A program made the position numbers and the translations under genes. From positions 1 to 17,188 of the forward strand of contig DATLYT010000042.1 in NCBI GenBank assembly GCA_035574455.1: DNA of 17,188 nucleotides, given 5' to 3'. Positions 7,788 through 16,011 of this stretch are shown here, piece after piece; positions within the stretch are counted from its first letter, which is position 1; the number at the start of each line of letters is the position of its first letter. The notes under the pieces are model-generated. The model was not told where the DNA came from, searched no databases, and saw only the letters and a list, made by a program, of their open reading frames with translations. The stretch is from DATLYT01 sp035574455 (GTDB taxonomy: Bacteria > Bacteroidota > Ignavibacteria > UBA10030).

Positions 7788-8957
7788 ATGACACCGGAAC
7801 CAGCAGTCGCCGCAGGAATCGATTTTCAACTGACAGATGAAATGAAGATGCTCCAGCAAGCCGCGCGGGATTTTGCGGAGAAAGAAATCCGGCCGCACGT
7901 GATGAAGCTGGACGAGGCACAGGAATTTCCCCACGAAATTATCCGAAAGATGGCGGACCTTGGCTTCTTGGGTGCGGTAATCCCCAGCGAGCTTGGCGGT
8001 GCGGGTCTTACGGCGCTGGAGTTCGTCGTGATTATGGAAGAAATCGCCCGCATTGACCCTTCGGTCGCACTCACGTTTGCCGCGCACAGCGGGCTCTGTC
8101 TCGAACACATCGCTCGCTTTGGAAACGAAGAACAGCTCCGGAAATACGTTCCCGACCTTGCCACAGGCAAGAAGATCGGCTCGTGGTGTCTCACAGAGCC
8201 GGGTGCCGGTAGCGATGCGGGGGCGACGAAGACGGTTGCGAGACTCGAAGGCGATTCGTACGTCATCGAGGGGACCAAATCGTTCATTACGAATGGTTCG
8301 TTCGCCGAAACATTCGTTGTGATGGCGAAGACGGATCCTACGAAAGGAAAAAGCGGCATCTCGGCATTCATCGTGGAGCGGTCGATGGGTGGTGTTTCTG
8401 TCGGCAAGAAAGAGAACAAGCTCGGCATGAGGGCGAGCGATACCGTACAGTTAGTGTTTGATTCGGTCAGGGTGCCAAAGAACAATCTGATTGGCCGGGA
8501 AGGTGAGGGGTTCAAGCAGGCGCTCGCGGTACTCGATAGCGGTCGGATTGGCATTGCGGCGCTTTCCGTCGGCTTAGCCCAGGGAGCTCTCGATGCGTCG
8601 ATCAAGTATGCCAAAGAACGCCAAACGTTTGGGAAGCCGTTGACGGAGCACCAGGCGATTCAATTCAAGCTTGCCGATATGGCTGTAGAAATTCAGGCTG
8701 CCCGTCTTCTGACGTACAAAGCTGCACTCGCAAAAACGCAAGGCAAGGAGATCACTTTGCTGGCGGCTGAAGCGAAACTGTTTGCCAGCGAGGTGGCGGA
8801 GCGTGCGGCGAAGGAGGCCGTCCAAATCCACGGCGGGTACGGGTATATCAAAGAATTTCCTGTGGAGAAGTACTACCGCGACGTCAAGCTGCTGACAATT
8901 GGTGAAGGAACGTCCGAGGTGCAGCGAATGGTCATCGCAAAAAAACTTCTTCAATAA
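7788..8957 (+). CDS. Acyl-CoA dehydrogenase, short-chain (butyryl-CoA) type
   Basis: This 389-residue FAD enzyme forms the alpha,beta double bond of a short acyl-CoA and passes electrons to ETF. Family signatures are present in order: EKEIRPHV, GFLGAVIPSELGG, WCLTEPGAGSDAG (FAD/substrate loop), KSFITNGSFA, GMRASDT, the helix ERQTFGKPLTEHQ, and IHGGYGYIKEFPVEKYYRD. IGEGTSEVQR holds the catalytic Glu at about residue 373. That Glu position is the SCAD/MCAD one; isovaleryl-CoA dehydrogenases carry their base elsewhere and have Ala or Gly here, so IVD is unlikely. The ATG at 7788 is chosen because AGAGG (7778-7782) precedes it by 5 nt; the frame is open back to a TTG at 7755 with no comparable site. 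It is separated from meaB by the palindrome-bearing gap and followed after 17 nt by the large fusion gene. Confidence 0.94.
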   Translation: MTPEPAVAAGIDFQLTDEMKMLQQAARDFAEKEIRPHVMKLDEAQEFPHEIIRKMADLGFLGAVIPSELGGAGLTALEFVVIMEEIARIDPSVALTFAAHSGLCLEHIARFGNEEQLRKYVPDLATGKKIGSWCLTEPGAGSDAGATKTVARLEGDSYVIEGTKSFITNGSFAETFVVMAKTDPTKGKSGISAFIVERSMGGVSVGKKENKLGMRASDTVQLVFDSVRVPKNNLIGREGEGFKQALAVLDSGRIGIAALSVGLAQGALDASIKYAKERQTFGKPLTEHQAIQFKLADMAVEIQAARLLTYKAALAKTQGKEITLLAAEAKLFASEVAERAAKEAVQIHGGYGYIKEFPVEKYYRDVKLLTIGEGTSEVQRMVIAKKLLQ

Positions 8958-8974
8958 ATCACAAATTACTCAAC

Positions 8975-11900
8975 GTGATCAACCGTCAACATCTGCTCTC
9001 TATCATCGCCCTGCTCTTCATCGTCTCCGGGATTGCGGGGTTGATGTACCAAATCGTCTGGTTTAAGTACCTCTCTCTGTTCCTCGGCAATACAACGTAC
9101 GCCCAGACGATGGTACTGGCGTCGTTCATGGGTGGACTCGCTCTCGGTGCGGCGCTGTGGGGGAAACGGGCCGACCGCTCGAAGAATCCGCTTGCCCTTT
9201 ACGCGTGGCTTGAACTCGGAATCGGTGTCTATTGTCTTCTGTACCCGTTGCTGCTCGACCTCGTGAAGTCTGTCTTCATCGGCATTGTCGTCCGATCGGA
9301 TTTACCCAGCGATAGCAGTACTGTCCTATTCCTGAAACTCCTCGTCAGCGTGGTGACGCTCATCCTGCCGACGATGTTGATGGGCGGAACACTGCCTGTG
9401 CTTGTCCGCTTCATTTCTCATCGAATTGAAGAGTCGGGCAAGAATGTTGCGGTGCTCTACTTCCTCAACAGCTTTGGCGCTGTTGTCGGCTCGTTGTTAG
9501 GCGGCTTTTTCTTCGTCCCGATGGTAGGACTCCAGGCGACGATCTTGAGTGCTGTCGGTATCAATCTGGTCGTGGGGGTTGTAGCGCTGGTGCTTTCCCG
9601 CGCCCGCATCGAGGAAGTAGCGACGGAAGAACCCCAGACCGTTGAACCGACGGAATCTTTCTCAGACCGGCAGATCCGAGTCGCGATTCTCGTTGCGGGA
9701 CTTTCAGGGTTTGCCTCGATGGTGTATGAAGTTGCCTGGGTTCGGCTCCTCATGCCGCTCCTTGGTTCGACGACCTATTCCTTTACCCTGATGCTCGTAG
9801 CGTTTATCTCCGGCATTACGCTCGGCAGCTGGATCGTTTCCGTTGTCATCTCCCGCGTCAAGAATCTCATCGCCGTCCTTGCTCTCTGTCAGTTCGGTGT
9901 TGCCGTTTCGATGATCATTTCGCTTCCACTCTACGGAAGATTGCCGTACTATCTCTGGAGTGCCGCTTCCGTTCTTTCAAGGACGGAAGGCTCCTACCCG
10001 CTCTTCCTCGCGTTGCAATTCATCCTCTGCTTTGCGCTCATGTTTGTGCCGACGATTTTCCTCGGCATGTCGCTTCCCATCGCCAGCAGAATTGCCAGCA
10101 GGAAAATCGAGATGCTCGGTGCGACGGTCGGCAATGTCTTTTCTGTGAACACCCTCGGAACGGTGCTCGGGTCGCTGATGGCTGGGCTGGTGCTCATCCC
10201 GACGATCGGCATTCGTCACGCCATCGAAGTTGGTGTTCTCATCAATCTTGCGCTCGGGCTTGTCATCCTCGCTGCCGATATCCGGTTGCCCAAAGCCCGC
10301 AAGCTTGCCTATGCAGTACCCGTAGTAGCGGTCTCCGTCGTGTATCTTCTTTCTGCGACCGGCTGGAATCAAACAGTCATGCTGATGAGCATCTTCAGGC
10401 AGATTGCGTTTAACACGCCACCCCCGCCGACGTATGCAGCGTTTGAACGCGAGGCATCGATGAAGAAGGTGCTTTACTATCGGGAAGGTTCGAGCGCGAC
10501 GGTGGCGGTTGCCGAGGTTCCCACGCAAGGGAGGGTGGCACGAGCGTTGTACGTCAACGGGAAAGTGGATGCGAGCACGCATAGCGATCTCCCAACGCAA
10601 GTCCTCCTTGGACAGTACCCGATGATGTTGCATCCAAAGGTGAATGATGCCCTCGTTATTGGATTAGGGAGCGGCGTTACCGTCGGCAGTATACTCACGC
10701 ATCCCGTCCGGTCGGTCGATTGTGTGGAGATTTCGCCGGAGGTCGTCGATGCCTCGCGCTTCTTCGACCATGTCAGCAACCGACCGCTGGAGGATGCCCG
10801 CGTTCGGGTGATTGTCGATGACGCCCTTGCCTACTTGAAGCTGACGGGTAAAACCTATGATGTGATTGTCAGTGAACCGTCGAACCCGTGGATTGCAGGC
10901 GTGGGGAATCTCTTCACGCGGGAGTTTTTCCAGCAATGCAAAGAGCGGCTGAATCCCGGCGGGTGGATGGTACAATGGTTTCATGTGTATGAGATGGGAG
11001 ACGAAACATTCCAGCTGGTGGTCCGCACGCTCCGGGAAACATTTCCCCACGTTGTCATGTGGCAATCCCTCAACAAAGACATGATTCTCTTTGCTTCCGA
11101 GGAGCCGATTCAGCTTGACGAGGCGCGCGTGCGGGCGAAGTTCGACCTTCCCTCCGTCCGTCAGGACCTTCAACGGATCGCCATCCCCGATGCCGCGACG
11201 TTATTCTCCCTTCAACTGTTATCCGAAGAAACTGTCTCCCAATACGCCGATTTTGGCCCCGTCAATACGGAAAATCTTCCCCTCTTAGAATATTGGGCGC
11301 CCCGCGATCTTTTTCTCCACAGGAATCCCGACATCCTCGCGCAACTCGACGAGAGGCATTTGCTTGGGGGAGAAACATTGTTCTTGAAGACCGTGCTCAG
11401 CCGACGAGCACTGACGGACGAGGAACTGTTGAACATCGGTTTGCTCCATGCACTGCCCGACCGCGGCTCGCCGGTGCTTTCCTACTCGATGCTCTCCGCC
11501 TATCTGAAACGTCATCCCAAAGACCTCAAAGCGCTTCGCTCGCTGGTGCAGGTCTGCGACCGTCTGAACCGAGAAGACGAAAGCCTTCTCTATTTGAAAA
11601 AGATTATCGACCTTACGCCGGAAGATCCTCACGCACTTGTTTTTTATGCGTGGAAGAAATTTTCGCGAAACCGTTCCGTGGCATCCGGGACTACACCATT
11701 TGACATCCAGGAGTATGAGCGGTTGTTTCGGAAAAGCATCGAGTTAGTCGCCGATACGGTTGGAACATTTCGGTCGCAGCTTGGGGAGATGTTCTTTCGG
11801 GTGCAACGGTTTTCCGAAGCACGTGAAGAATATCAGAAAGCACTCGAATTGCTCGGTAGCCATCCGGGTGAATTTGACGCCAACGAGGAACATCTTCGCC

Positions 11901-12049
11901 TGCGCCTCGCTCAAACGAACTGGAAGCTCGGCAATGATGCCCGTGCCCTTCAATACGCCGTCGAGGTGACCATGATTAACCCCCGCAATCAGGTGGCGCG
12001 GGATCTTGTGTATTCAATCTGGATGACGATCAACACGCAAGCCAAGTAG
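8975..12049 (+). CDS. Fused transporter-like membrane domain / spermidine-synthase-like domain / TPR protein
   Basis: This 1024-residue protein has three parts. Residues 1 to about 430 hold about 12 membrane segments in two similar halves: GLMYQIVWFKYL and NTTYAQTM in the first half match SMVYEVAWVRLL and STTYSFTL in the second. A 13th segment lies at about 443-462. Residues about 480-740 form a spermidine-synthase-like Rossmann domain: REGSSATVAV, LYVNGKVDAS, the nucleotide/SAM-type loop GLGSGVT (563-569) and SEPSNPWIAG (633-642). Residues about 850-1010 are TPR-like helices. Classical spermidine synthases have a catalytic Asp in a DSTDP-type motif; here the position reads SEPSNP, as is usual in this fused family, so aminopropyl transfer is doubtful. 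Substrate and role are unknown; the soluble part should follow the last membrane segment. The GTG start (8975) has no clear Shine-Dalgarno site and follows the dehydrogenase by 17 nt. Confidence 0.88.
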   Translation: MINRQHLLSIIALLFIVSGIAGLMYQIVWFKYLSLFLGNTTYAQTMVLASFMGGLALGAALWGKRADRSKNPLALYAWLELGIGVYCLLYPLLLDLVKSVFIGIVVRSDLPSDSSTVLFLKLLVSVVTLILPTMLMGGTLPVLVRFISHRIEESGKNVAVLYFLNSFGAVVGSLLGGFFFVPMVGLQATILSAVGINLVVGVVALVLSRARIEEVATEEPQTVEPTESFSDRQIRVAILVAGLSGFASMVYEVAWVRLLMPLLGSTTYSFTLMLVAFISGITLGSWIVSVVISRVKNLIAVLALCQFGVAVSMIISLPLYGRLPYYLWSAASVLSRTEGSYPLFLALQFILCFALMFVPTIFLGMSLPIASRIASRKIEMLGATVGNVFSVNTLGTVLGSLMAGLVLIPTIGIRHAIEVGVLINLALGLVILAADIRLPKARKLAYAVPVVAVSVVYLLSATGWNQTVMLMSIFRQIAFNTPPPPTYAAFEREASMKKVLYYREGSSATVAVAEVPTQGRVARALYVNGKVDASTHSDLPTQVLLGQYPMMLHPKVNDALVIGLGSGVTVGSILTHPVRSVDCVEISPEVVDASRFFDHVSNRPLEDARVRVIVDDALAYLKLTGKTYDVIVSEPSNPWIAGVGNLFTREFFQQCKERLNPGGWMVQWFHVYEMGDETFQLVVRTLRETFPHVVMWQSLNKDMILFASEEPIQLDEARVRAKFDLPSVRQDLQRIAIPDAATLFSLQLLSEETVSQYADFGPVNTENLPLLEYWAPRDLFLHRNPDILAQLDERHLLGGETLFLKTVLSRRALTDEELLNIGLLHALPDRGSPVLSYSMLSAYLKRHPKDLKALRSLVQVCDRLNREDESLLYLKKIIDLTPEDPHALVFYAWKKFSRNRSVASGTTPFDIQEYERLFRKSIELVADTVGTFRSQLGEMFFRVQRFSEAREEYQKALELLGSHPGEFDANEEHLRLRLAQTNWKLGNDARALQYAVEVTMINPRNQVARDLVYSIWMTINTQAK

Positions 12050-12057
12050 GCAACAGT

Positions 12058-13713
12058 ATGGCAACCATTGGGAGTGATATTAAAAAAGACAGCGCGTTCA
12101 AAGCGAACGAGGAGTCGTTGCTGAAATTGTTAAAGCAACTCCGTGCAAAAGAGGAGACGATCAAGCAGGGAGGTGGAGCGGCCGCAATCGAGAAGCATCG
12201 ACAGAAGGGGAAAATGTTTGTGCGCGATCGGATTGCAACGCTGATCGATCCCGGCAGTCGTTTTCTGGAGATTGGCCTCTTCGCAGGCTACGGGATGTAT
12301 GAGGAGTACGGAGGCGCCCCGTCGGCAGGCACGGTGTTCGGTATCGGCAAGATTCATGGGCGCGAGGTAGTCATCGTGGCGAACGATGCCACCGTGAAGG
12401 CAGGTGCGTGGTTTCCCATCACCTGCAAAAAGAATCTCCGTGCGCAAGAGATCGCCATGGAGAATCGGCTCCCCATCGTCTATCTTGTCGATTCGGCAGG
12501 CGTGTTCCTTCCACTTCAATCCGAAATTTTCCCCGACAAGGAACACTTTGGCCGCATCTTCCGGAACAACGCCATCATGTCCTCGATGGGCATCACCCAA
12601 ATCGCTGCCATCATGGGACCTTGTGTTGCGGGTGGAGCGTATCTCCCCATCATGAGCGACGAAGCGTTGATTGTCGATAAAACTGGCAGTGTGTTTCTTG
12701 CCGGCTCGCATCTCGTGAAAGCGGCGATCGGTGAGGAGATCGATAATGAAGAGCTCGGTGGCGCAACGGTGCATTGCGAGATCAGCGGAGTAACCGATCA
12801 CAAGATGAAGAATGACGAGGAGTGCCTTAAGAAAATTCGCAGCATCATCAGCAAGTTGGGTGAGAAACCGAAAGCGGGGTTCAATCGAGAAACTCCGAAG
12901 CCGCCCAAGTTCAACCCGACGGAAATTTATGGATTGGTTCCGGCCGATCGGTCCAAGCCGTTCGATATGTATCAAGTCTTAGCTCGTATCCTCGATGAGA
13001 GTGAGCTGGACGAATACAAAGAGGGATACGGAAAGACCATCATTACCGGGTATGGCAGAGTAGATGGCTGGGCGGTGGGCATCGTTGCAAACCAGCGTCT
13101 TGTCGTAAAGACCAAGAAAGGTGAAATGCAGGTTGGAGGGGTAATCTATAGCGACAGTGCAGACAAGGCGACGCGTTTCATCATGAACTGTAACCAAAAG
13201 CAAATTCCGCTCGTATTCTTTCAAGACGTCACAGGGTTCATGGTGGGGAGTCGCGCCGAACACGGCGGCATCATCAAGGACGGCGCGAAAATGGTGAACG
13301 CCGTTGCCAACTCGGTTGTCCCCAAATTCACCTTTTTTGTTGGCAACAGTTACGGGGCGGGTAACTATGCGATGTGCGGGAAAGCGTATGACCCTCGATT
13401 AATTTTTGCCTGGCCGACGGCGCAAATCGCCGTGATGGGTGGGAAGCAGGCGAGCGAGACGTTGTTAAGCATTAAACTGCAGGCGATGGAACGTGGTGGG
13501 AAAAAGATTTCCGCTGAGCAACAAGCGAAGCTGTTACAGGAGATTCAAGAACGGTATGAGGCAGAACTTGACCCTCTCTTTGCGGCGGCACGACTCTGGG
13601 TGGATGGGATCATCGACCCGCTGGAGACGCGCGAAATCATCTCCCGTGGCATTCGCATGGCTTCACACAATCCCGACATTCCTCGCTTCAATCCCGGTGT
13701 TCTTCAAACTTAG
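12058..13713 (+). CDS. Acyl-CoA carboxylase carboxyltransferase (beta) subunit, methylcrotonyl-CoA type
   Basis: This 551-residue crotonase-fold subunit transfers CO2 from carboxybiotin to an acyl-CoA. It has N- and C-terminal carboxyltransferase halves. The motifs IVANDATVKAGAWFPIT, KNLRAQEIAMENRLP, FPDKEHFGR and MSSMGITQIA follow MCC beta more closely than propionyl-CoA carboxylase beta. The second half carries QDVTGFMVG, GNSYGAGNYAMCG (from residue 429) and AVMGGKQASE. The N-half site reads DSAGVFLP (145-152), where MCC usually has DSGGAYLP, so the acyl substrate may differ. A biotin carboxylase/biotin carrier subunit is required but absent from the window. The gene lies 8 nt after the fusion gene, with only a weak AGG before its ATG. 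Leucine breakdown is the likeliest role; geranyl-CoA or another branched acyl-CoA is possible. Confidence 0.9.
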   Translation: MATIGSDIKKDSAFKANEESLLKLLKQLRAKEETIKQGGGAAAIEKHRQKGKMFVRDRIATLIDPGSRFLEIGLFAGYGMYEEYGGAPSAGTVFGIGKIHGREVVIVANDATVKAGAWFPITCKKNLRAQEIAMENRLPIVYLVDSAGVFLPLQSEIFPDKEHFGRIFRNNAIMSSMGITQIAAIMGPCVAGGAYLPIMSDEALIVDKTGSVFLAGSHLVKAAIGEEIDNEELGGATVHCEISGVTDHKMKNDEECLKKIRSIISKLGEKPKAGFNRETPKPPKFNPTEIYGLVPADRSKPFDMYQVLARILDESELDEYKEGYGKTIITGYGRVDGWAVGIVANQRLVVKTKKGEMQVGGVIYSDSADKATRFIMNCNQKQIPLVFFQDVTGFMVGSRAEHGGIIKDGAKMVNAVANSVVPKFTFFVGNSYGAGNYAMCGKAYDPRLIFAWPTAQIAVMGGKQASETLLSIKLQAMERGGKKISAEQQAKLLQEIQERYEAELDPLFAAARLWVDGIIDPLETREIISRGIRMASHNPDIPRFNPGVLQT

Positions 13714-13734
13714 CTTCCATTGTTGGAGGCGATC

Positions 13735-14463
13735 GTGAGGAGAACAATCCCGCTGCTCGTGTTGTTGATGATGTTCGGGACGGTTAGTTCCTGGTCACAA
13801 TGCGATGACCGGCCCGGCCCCGATGGTCTGAGTTGGGACTATGAGACTGAGAAGAAGAGTTTCAACCTCTTCAAATTTCTTGCGGATGCCTTTACTCCCC
13901 GCATCGTGCAGGACGTCAACGCCATGCGCGCATACGTGCGGGACAGTCGTTTCGCTGAGTTGACGCGTCGTTGTGGCGACATGCGGGCCGTCGATGCGAT
14001 CTATCTTCGAGCATTGAAGATTGCCGAATACAACATCGGCCGCGCCCTGTTTCTTTCGATGGTTGCTTGTTTCGAGCATCAACAACTCGACATTCGGATG
14101 CCTCTTGTTGGTTCAGTTCAGATGCCCCTGAGTTTCGAGGAGGATAGTCTCTTCAAAGCGCGTATCAAGAACTTACCTTCTCGCATCTATCCCGACACGC
14201 CCAATGATTCCCACGGCGATAAAGACAAGCTCCAACATTTCTTCGGGTCTGCGTATCTTGCCTATGCGTCGGAATCGCCGGAGTTTGCTCGGTCGACGGG
14301 TAACGTGGTCGAGTGGGGCGAGGCGCAGTTTGTGGTTGGCGGTGCCGATGACCCGCGCGACCGGCGGGCCAACAAGCAGGGAGCGCGCTTCGGGCATGAC
14401 TTACTCTCGGTCAAGACATTGCTTCCTTCAGATTATTTCAGTCTGCCGGTGAAAGATGATTGA
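13735..14463 (+). CDS. Exported protein of unknown function with a VanZ/DUF2279-like motif
   Basis: I do not recognise this 242-residue protein as a named family. The N-terminus MRRTIPLLVLLMMFGTV is a clear signal peptide with probable cleavage near SSWSQ (18-22). The Cys at 23 is not in a good lipobox. The middle (about 45-125) is helical and charged. The C-terminal third has DKLQHFFGSAYLAYA (164-178), then VEWGEAQ (192-198) and DDPRDRRANKQGARFG (205-220). The order DK..H, then E..., then a D...AN..G tail recalls VanZ- and YfiM/DUF2279-like proteins, but only as a pattern. The GTG start at 13735 is preferred over an in-frame TTG at 13720 because GGAGG (13725-13729) lies 5 nt upstream and the signal peptide then starts correctly. 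It lies 21 nt after the carboxylase gene and 22 nt before the response regulator, so all three may be co-transcribed. Confidence 0.8.
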   Translation: MRRTIPLLVLLMMFGTVSSWSQCDDRPGPDGLSWDYETEKKSFNLFKFLADAFTPRIVQDVNAMRAYVRDSRFAELTRRCGDMRAVDAIYLRALKIAEYNIGRALFLSMVACFEHQQLDIRMPLVGSVQMPLSFEEDSLFKARIKNLPSRIYPDTPNDSHGDKDKLQHFFGSAYLAYASESPEFARSTGNVVEWGEAQFVVGGADDPRDRRANKQGARFGHDLLSVKTLLPSDYFSLPVKDD

Positions 14464-14474
14464 CATTCGTGGAT

Positions 14475-14482
14475 GAGGGAGG
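14475..14482 (+). promoter_or_regulatory. Strong ribosome binding site of the NtrC-type regulator gene
   Basis: GAGGGAGG lies just upstream of the ATG at 14486. It is the most complete Shine-Dalgarno sequence in the window and fixes the start, which also coincides with the first residue of the receiver domain (MKTILVVDDE). Confidence 0.7.
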
Positions 14483-14485
14483 TTT

Positions 14486-15856
14486 ATGAAAACAATTCTT
14501 GTCGTTGATGATGAGAAAAGTGTACGCGATTCGCTCAAGATGATTTTAGAGTATGAGCGGTACGACGTTCTCTTTGCTGAAAATGGCGAGCAGGCGCTCA
14601 AAGCGGTGCAAGGGTCTCATCTGGATGTTGTCCTGCTTGATGTGAAGATGGCCGGCATGGATGGCATCGAGGTGCTCCAGCGTGTCCGCGAGCAAAAGCC
14701 CGAACTCCCGGTGATTATGATCTCTGGACACGGCACGATTGAGACGGCGGTCGAGGCAACCAAATTGGGGGCATTTGACTTTCTGCCGAAGCCGCTCGAT
14801 CGCGACAAGCTGTTGGTGACCATTCGGAATGCGTTACACCAGGCTCGCTTGATGCAAGAAAAGCAGAAGTTAGAGGAGGCGGTTGAAGGGAAAAGGCAGA
14901 TTTTAGGCGAGAGCGTCAAGATCAAAGAAGTTCTTGAGATCATCGACCGCGTTGCGCCGACCGACGCTCGCGTGTTGATCACGGGCGAGAATGGGACGGG
15001 TAAGGAGTTAGTCGCACGGGCGATTCACCGGAAAAGCAAACGGGCAGACAAGCCGTTTGTCGAGGTGAACTGCGCGGCGATTCCGGCAGAACTGATCGAG
15101 TCGGAATTATTCGGTCATGAGAAGGGATCGTTCACTGGAGCGACGGGGCAACGCATCGGCAAGTTCGAACAGGCAGACGGCGGAACATTGTTTCTCGACG
15201 AGATCGGTGATATGAGCCTTGCGGCGCAGGCGAAAGTGCTGCGAGCGCTGGAGGAAGGGAAGATCGAGCGCGTGGGCGGGAACAAGCTGATTCCGGTCGA
15301 TGTCCGCGTCATCGCGGCGACCAACAAGAACATCGAGGGTGAGATTAAGAAAGGAAACTTTCGGGACGATCTGTATCATCGTCTCAACGTGATTCCTATT
15401 CACGTCGCTCCCCTGCGCGAACGGCGTGAGGACATTCCTGTCCTGGTGAAGGCGTTCATCGAAGATGTCTGCACCCGCAACGGCCTGGCGAAGAAGACGA
15501 TCTCCGATGAGGCGCTGAAGGAATTAGCCAAACGCGATTGGCCCGGCAATGTGCGCGAGTTGCGGAATGCCGTGGAGCGGATGGTCATCCTCTCACCGGG
15601 TTCGCAGGTTGACCTTCGCGTCTTGGAAACATTCGGCACGAGAAGCAAGGACGAGAGTGGGGATATCATCAATATGTCGGGGACGTTTCAGGAATTCAAA
15701 GAGCGGGCAGAGGCGGCGTTCATCAAGAAGCAATTGGAACGGCACCGGTGGAACATCTCAAAAACGGCAGAGGCACTCGACATCCAGCGCAGTCACCTCT
15801 ACACGAAGATGAAACGTTACGGTCTCATGCGGGAAGAAGACAAGGAGAATGAATGA
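14486..15856 (+). CDS. NtrC-family sigma-54-dependent response regulator
   Basis: This 456-residue protein has the complete three-domain plan. The receiver domain (1 to about 118) has the acidic pair Asp8/Asp9, phospho-acceptor Asp52 (LLDVKM), Ser80 and Lys102 (PKP). The AAA+ domain (about 140-380) has Walker A GENGTGKE (167-174), the sigma-54-contacting loop GSFTGA (214-219, in place of the commoner GAFTGA), Walker B LFLDEIGD (Asp238/Glu239), and the sensor region ending RDWPGNVREL. A Fis-type helix-turn-helix follows at about 415-450 (ISKTAEALDIQRSHLYTKM). It should activate sigma-54 promoters when phosphorylated. No histidine kinase is adjacent, so the input is unknown. A small basic ORF overlaps its stop. 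Confidence 0.96.
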   Translation: MKTILVVDDEKSVRDSLKMILEYERYDVLFAENGEQALKAVQGSHLDVVLLDVKMAGMDGIEVLQRVREQKPELPVIMISGHGTIETAVEATKLGAFDFLPKPLDRDKLLVTIRNALHQARLMQEKQKLEEAVEGKRQILGESVKIKEVLEIIDRVAPTDARVLITGENGTGKELVARAIHRKSKRADKPFVEVNCAAIPAELIESELFGHEKGSFTGATGQRIGKFEQADGGTLFLDEIGDMSLAAQAKVLRALEEGKIERVGGNKLIPVDVRVIAATNKNIEGEIKKGNFRDDLYHRLNVIPIHVAPLRERREDIPVLVKAFIEDVCTRNGLAKKTISDEALKELAKRDWPGNVRELRNAVERMVILSPGSQVDLRVLETFGTRSKDESGDIINMSGTFQEFKERAEAAFIKKQLERHRWNISKTAEALDIQRSHLYTKMKRYGLMREEDKENE

Positions 15857-16011
15857 AGCGAGTGAATAATAGACAGAAGATGTTTGTCAAACCACGGGAA
15901 AGTGTGCAGAAGTATATCTTGGAGGCAAGTAGAGTGCAAAAACCAGATGGCAGAAAGCAGCTTGGTGCGACGGTCATTCGAAGAAAAAAAGCCAGAAGGG
16001 TAAGTCATTGA
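15853..16011 (+). CDS. Putative 52-aa basic protein overlapping the regulator stop codon
   Basis: A 52-codon ORF runs from ATG 15853 to TGA 16009-16011, with 4 nt (ATGA) shared with the response-regulator stop. AAGGAG (15842-15847) lies 5 nt before the ATG, an ideal ribosome binding site, although it also encodes the regulator's C-terminus. The product starts MKRVNNRQKMFVKP and ends IRRKKARRVSH. It is very basic, with 17 Lys or Arg, no Cys and no membrane segment. I recognise no family. Base composition is more A-rich than in the neighbouring genes. It fills nearly all the space before the convergent rlmB gene, so it is either a genuine coupled small gene or the random remainder of an intergenic region. 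A nucleic-acid- or protein-binding role would be a guess. Confidence 0.45.
   Translation: MKRVNNRQKMFVKPRESVQKYILEASRVQKPDGRKQLGATVIRRKKARRVSH

Noticed and set aside
10536..10551. Sigma-54-like sequence TGGCACG-AGCG-TTGTA
   Set aside because: It lies deep inside the fusion gene coding sequence, and the -12 element has GT in place of the near-invariant GC.
12130..12975. 281-codon open frame on the - strand opposite the carboxyltransferase gene
   Set aside because: It lies wholly inside a well-supported gene, with low-complexity shadow composition and no recognisable motif.
13720..13734. TTG start for the exported protein
   Set aside because: The GTG at 13735 has GGAGG 5 nt upstream and gives a proper signal peptide (MRRT then hydrophobic core).
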